A DNA stretch of 12,125 bases from Pseudorhodobacter sp. Lineage in GTDB: Bacteria > Pseudomonadota > Alphaproteobacteria > Rhodobacterales > Rhodobacteraceae. The position numbers and the translations under genes are program-made. Below are positions 11,514 to 12,125 of this stretch, piece after piece (within the stretch, counting starts at the first letter, position 1; each line of letters opens with the position of its first letter). The DNA lies in assembly GCA_024641255.1 (NCBI GenBank), contig JAHEDL010000038.1:1-12125 (forward strand), in the 5' to 3' direction. The notes under the pieces are model-generated. The model had not been told where the DNA came from. It saw only the letters and a program-made list of their open reading frames with translations, and did not search any database.

Positions 11514-12125
11514 TGGATGCTTTGGTGATCGGCGCAGGGCCTGCGGGCCTGATGGCGGCGGAAGAACTTGCGCGCGCAGGCCGCAAGGTGGTGATCTGCG
11601 AGGCCAAGCCAAGCCCGGCCCGCAAACTGTTGATGGCGGGCAAATCCGGCCTGAATATCACCAAGGACGAAGACCGTTCGGCGTTCATCGACGCCTATCG
11701 CTGCGATTGGCTACGCCCGGTGCTGGAAAGCTTCGGCCCGCGCGAGGTGATCATCTTCGCCCGATCCTTGGGGCAAGACGTGTTTACCGGCAGTTCGGGG
11801 CGGGTGTTTCCCAAAACCATGAAAGCCTCGCCGCTTCTGCGGGCTTGGTTGCGGCGGTTGCAGGGCCAGGGGGTAGAACTGCGCACTCGCTGGCGCTGGA
11901 CCGGCTTTGCCGAAGACGGCTTGCGCTTTGACACCCCCGACGGCGAACAGCTGCTGCAACCGGCGGTCACCGTGCTGGCGCTGGGCGGCGCGTCTTGGGC
12001 GCGGCTTGGCTCTGATGCGGCTTGGGTGCCGTGGCTGGCGGAAAAGGGCGTTGATCTGACACCGTTTCGCCCGGCCAATATGGGCTTTGCGGTCGATTGG
12101 TCGCCGCATATGGCCAAACATTTCG
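11513..12125 (+). CDS. NAD(P)/FAD-dependent oxidoreductase, PP_4765 / BaiN (HI0933) type, 3' truncated by window edge
   Basis: Only the first 204 codons lie inside the window; there is no stop. The N-terminus has the FAD dinucleotide-binding motif VIGAGPAGLMAAEELARAG (5-23, GxGxxG with Gly7, Gly9, Gly12) and an acidic residue ending the second strand (VVICEAKP). Then come RKLLMAGKSGLNIT, matching the RKLLxSGxGRCNxT signature of HI0933-like flavoproteins, and later LALGGASWARLGSDAAW, the GGxSxxxxGSDG motif of the same family. The lack of the usual cysteine in the first signature (Leu for Cys) fits the PP_4765 subgroup better than BaiN itself. The biochemical role is not established; relatives are suspected of reducing or dehydrogenating steroid-like or other substrates. 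The ATG at 11513 overlaps the TGA of the MscS gene by one base. Confidence 0.9.
   Translation, partial: MDALVIGAGPAGLMAAEELARAGRKVVICEAKPSPARKLLMAGKSGLNITKDEDRSAFIDAYRCDWLRPVLESFGPREVIIFARSLGQDVFTGSSGRVFPKTMKASPLLRAWLRRLQGQGVELRTRWRWTGFAEDGLRFDTPDGEQLLQPAVTVLALGGASWARLGSDAAWVPWLAEKGVDLTPFRPANMGFAVDWSPHMAKHF

Overview
The window looks like a chromosomal segment of an alphaproteobacterium, most likely of the Rhodobacteraceae/Paracoccaceae group. The basis is high GC, strong G/C preference at third codon positions, Shine-Dalgarno-led genes with several GTG/TTG starts, and gene families typical of that group (a DUF2125-type exported protein, a DEAD-box helicase with a KPY-rich tail, a PP_4765/BaiN-type flavoprotein). 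I see no rRNA, tRNA, CRISPR array, transposase, integrase or attachment site. Gene density is high: no gap between genes exceeds about 180 bases.

Layout. (1) 120-2028, plus strand: a 95-residue exported protein overlaps by 29 bases a two-pass membrane protein whose cytoplasmic C-terminus reads as an OmpR-type winged helix. After 111 bases comes a protein with an N-terminal peptidoglycan-binding domain, no signal peptide and a long chain of hydrophobic/amphipathic helices. This is the least characterised part of the window. (2) 2188-4521, plus: a DEAD-box RNA helicase with a DbpA-like RNA-binding domain and a basic tail built of ten KPY repeats. (3) A UUCG-capped hairpin at 4545-4562 separates the helicase from a convergent minus-strand pair: PmbA/TldE-like protein (6663 to 5323), then an inositol-monophosphatase/CysQ-like phosphatase that starts with TTG inside the end of pmbA. 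(4) 6844-8367, minus: a 507-residue exported DUF2125-like protein with its own terminator at 6795-6827. (5) 8509-9842, plus: a translationally coupled SDR oxidoreductase and a short crotonase-fold protein that lacks both classical catalytic glutamates. (6) 9839-10129, minus: a small HNH-type protein whose stop codon overlaps that of the crotonase gene. (7) 10194 to the right edge, plus: an MscS-family channel coupled through TGATG to a flavoprotein cut off by the window edge.

Most genes look like housekeeping or envelope/stress functions (RNA remodelling, phosphatase, peptide maturation or proteolysis, osmotic protection). The best candidate for something undescribed is the left-hand cluster. 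There a small secreted protein, a membrane-embedded DNA-binding-like protein with reversed domain order relative to ToxR/CadC, and a peptidoglycan-binding helical protein lie head to tail. A ToxRS-like envelope-sensing role is my inference and is not demonstrated by the sequence.
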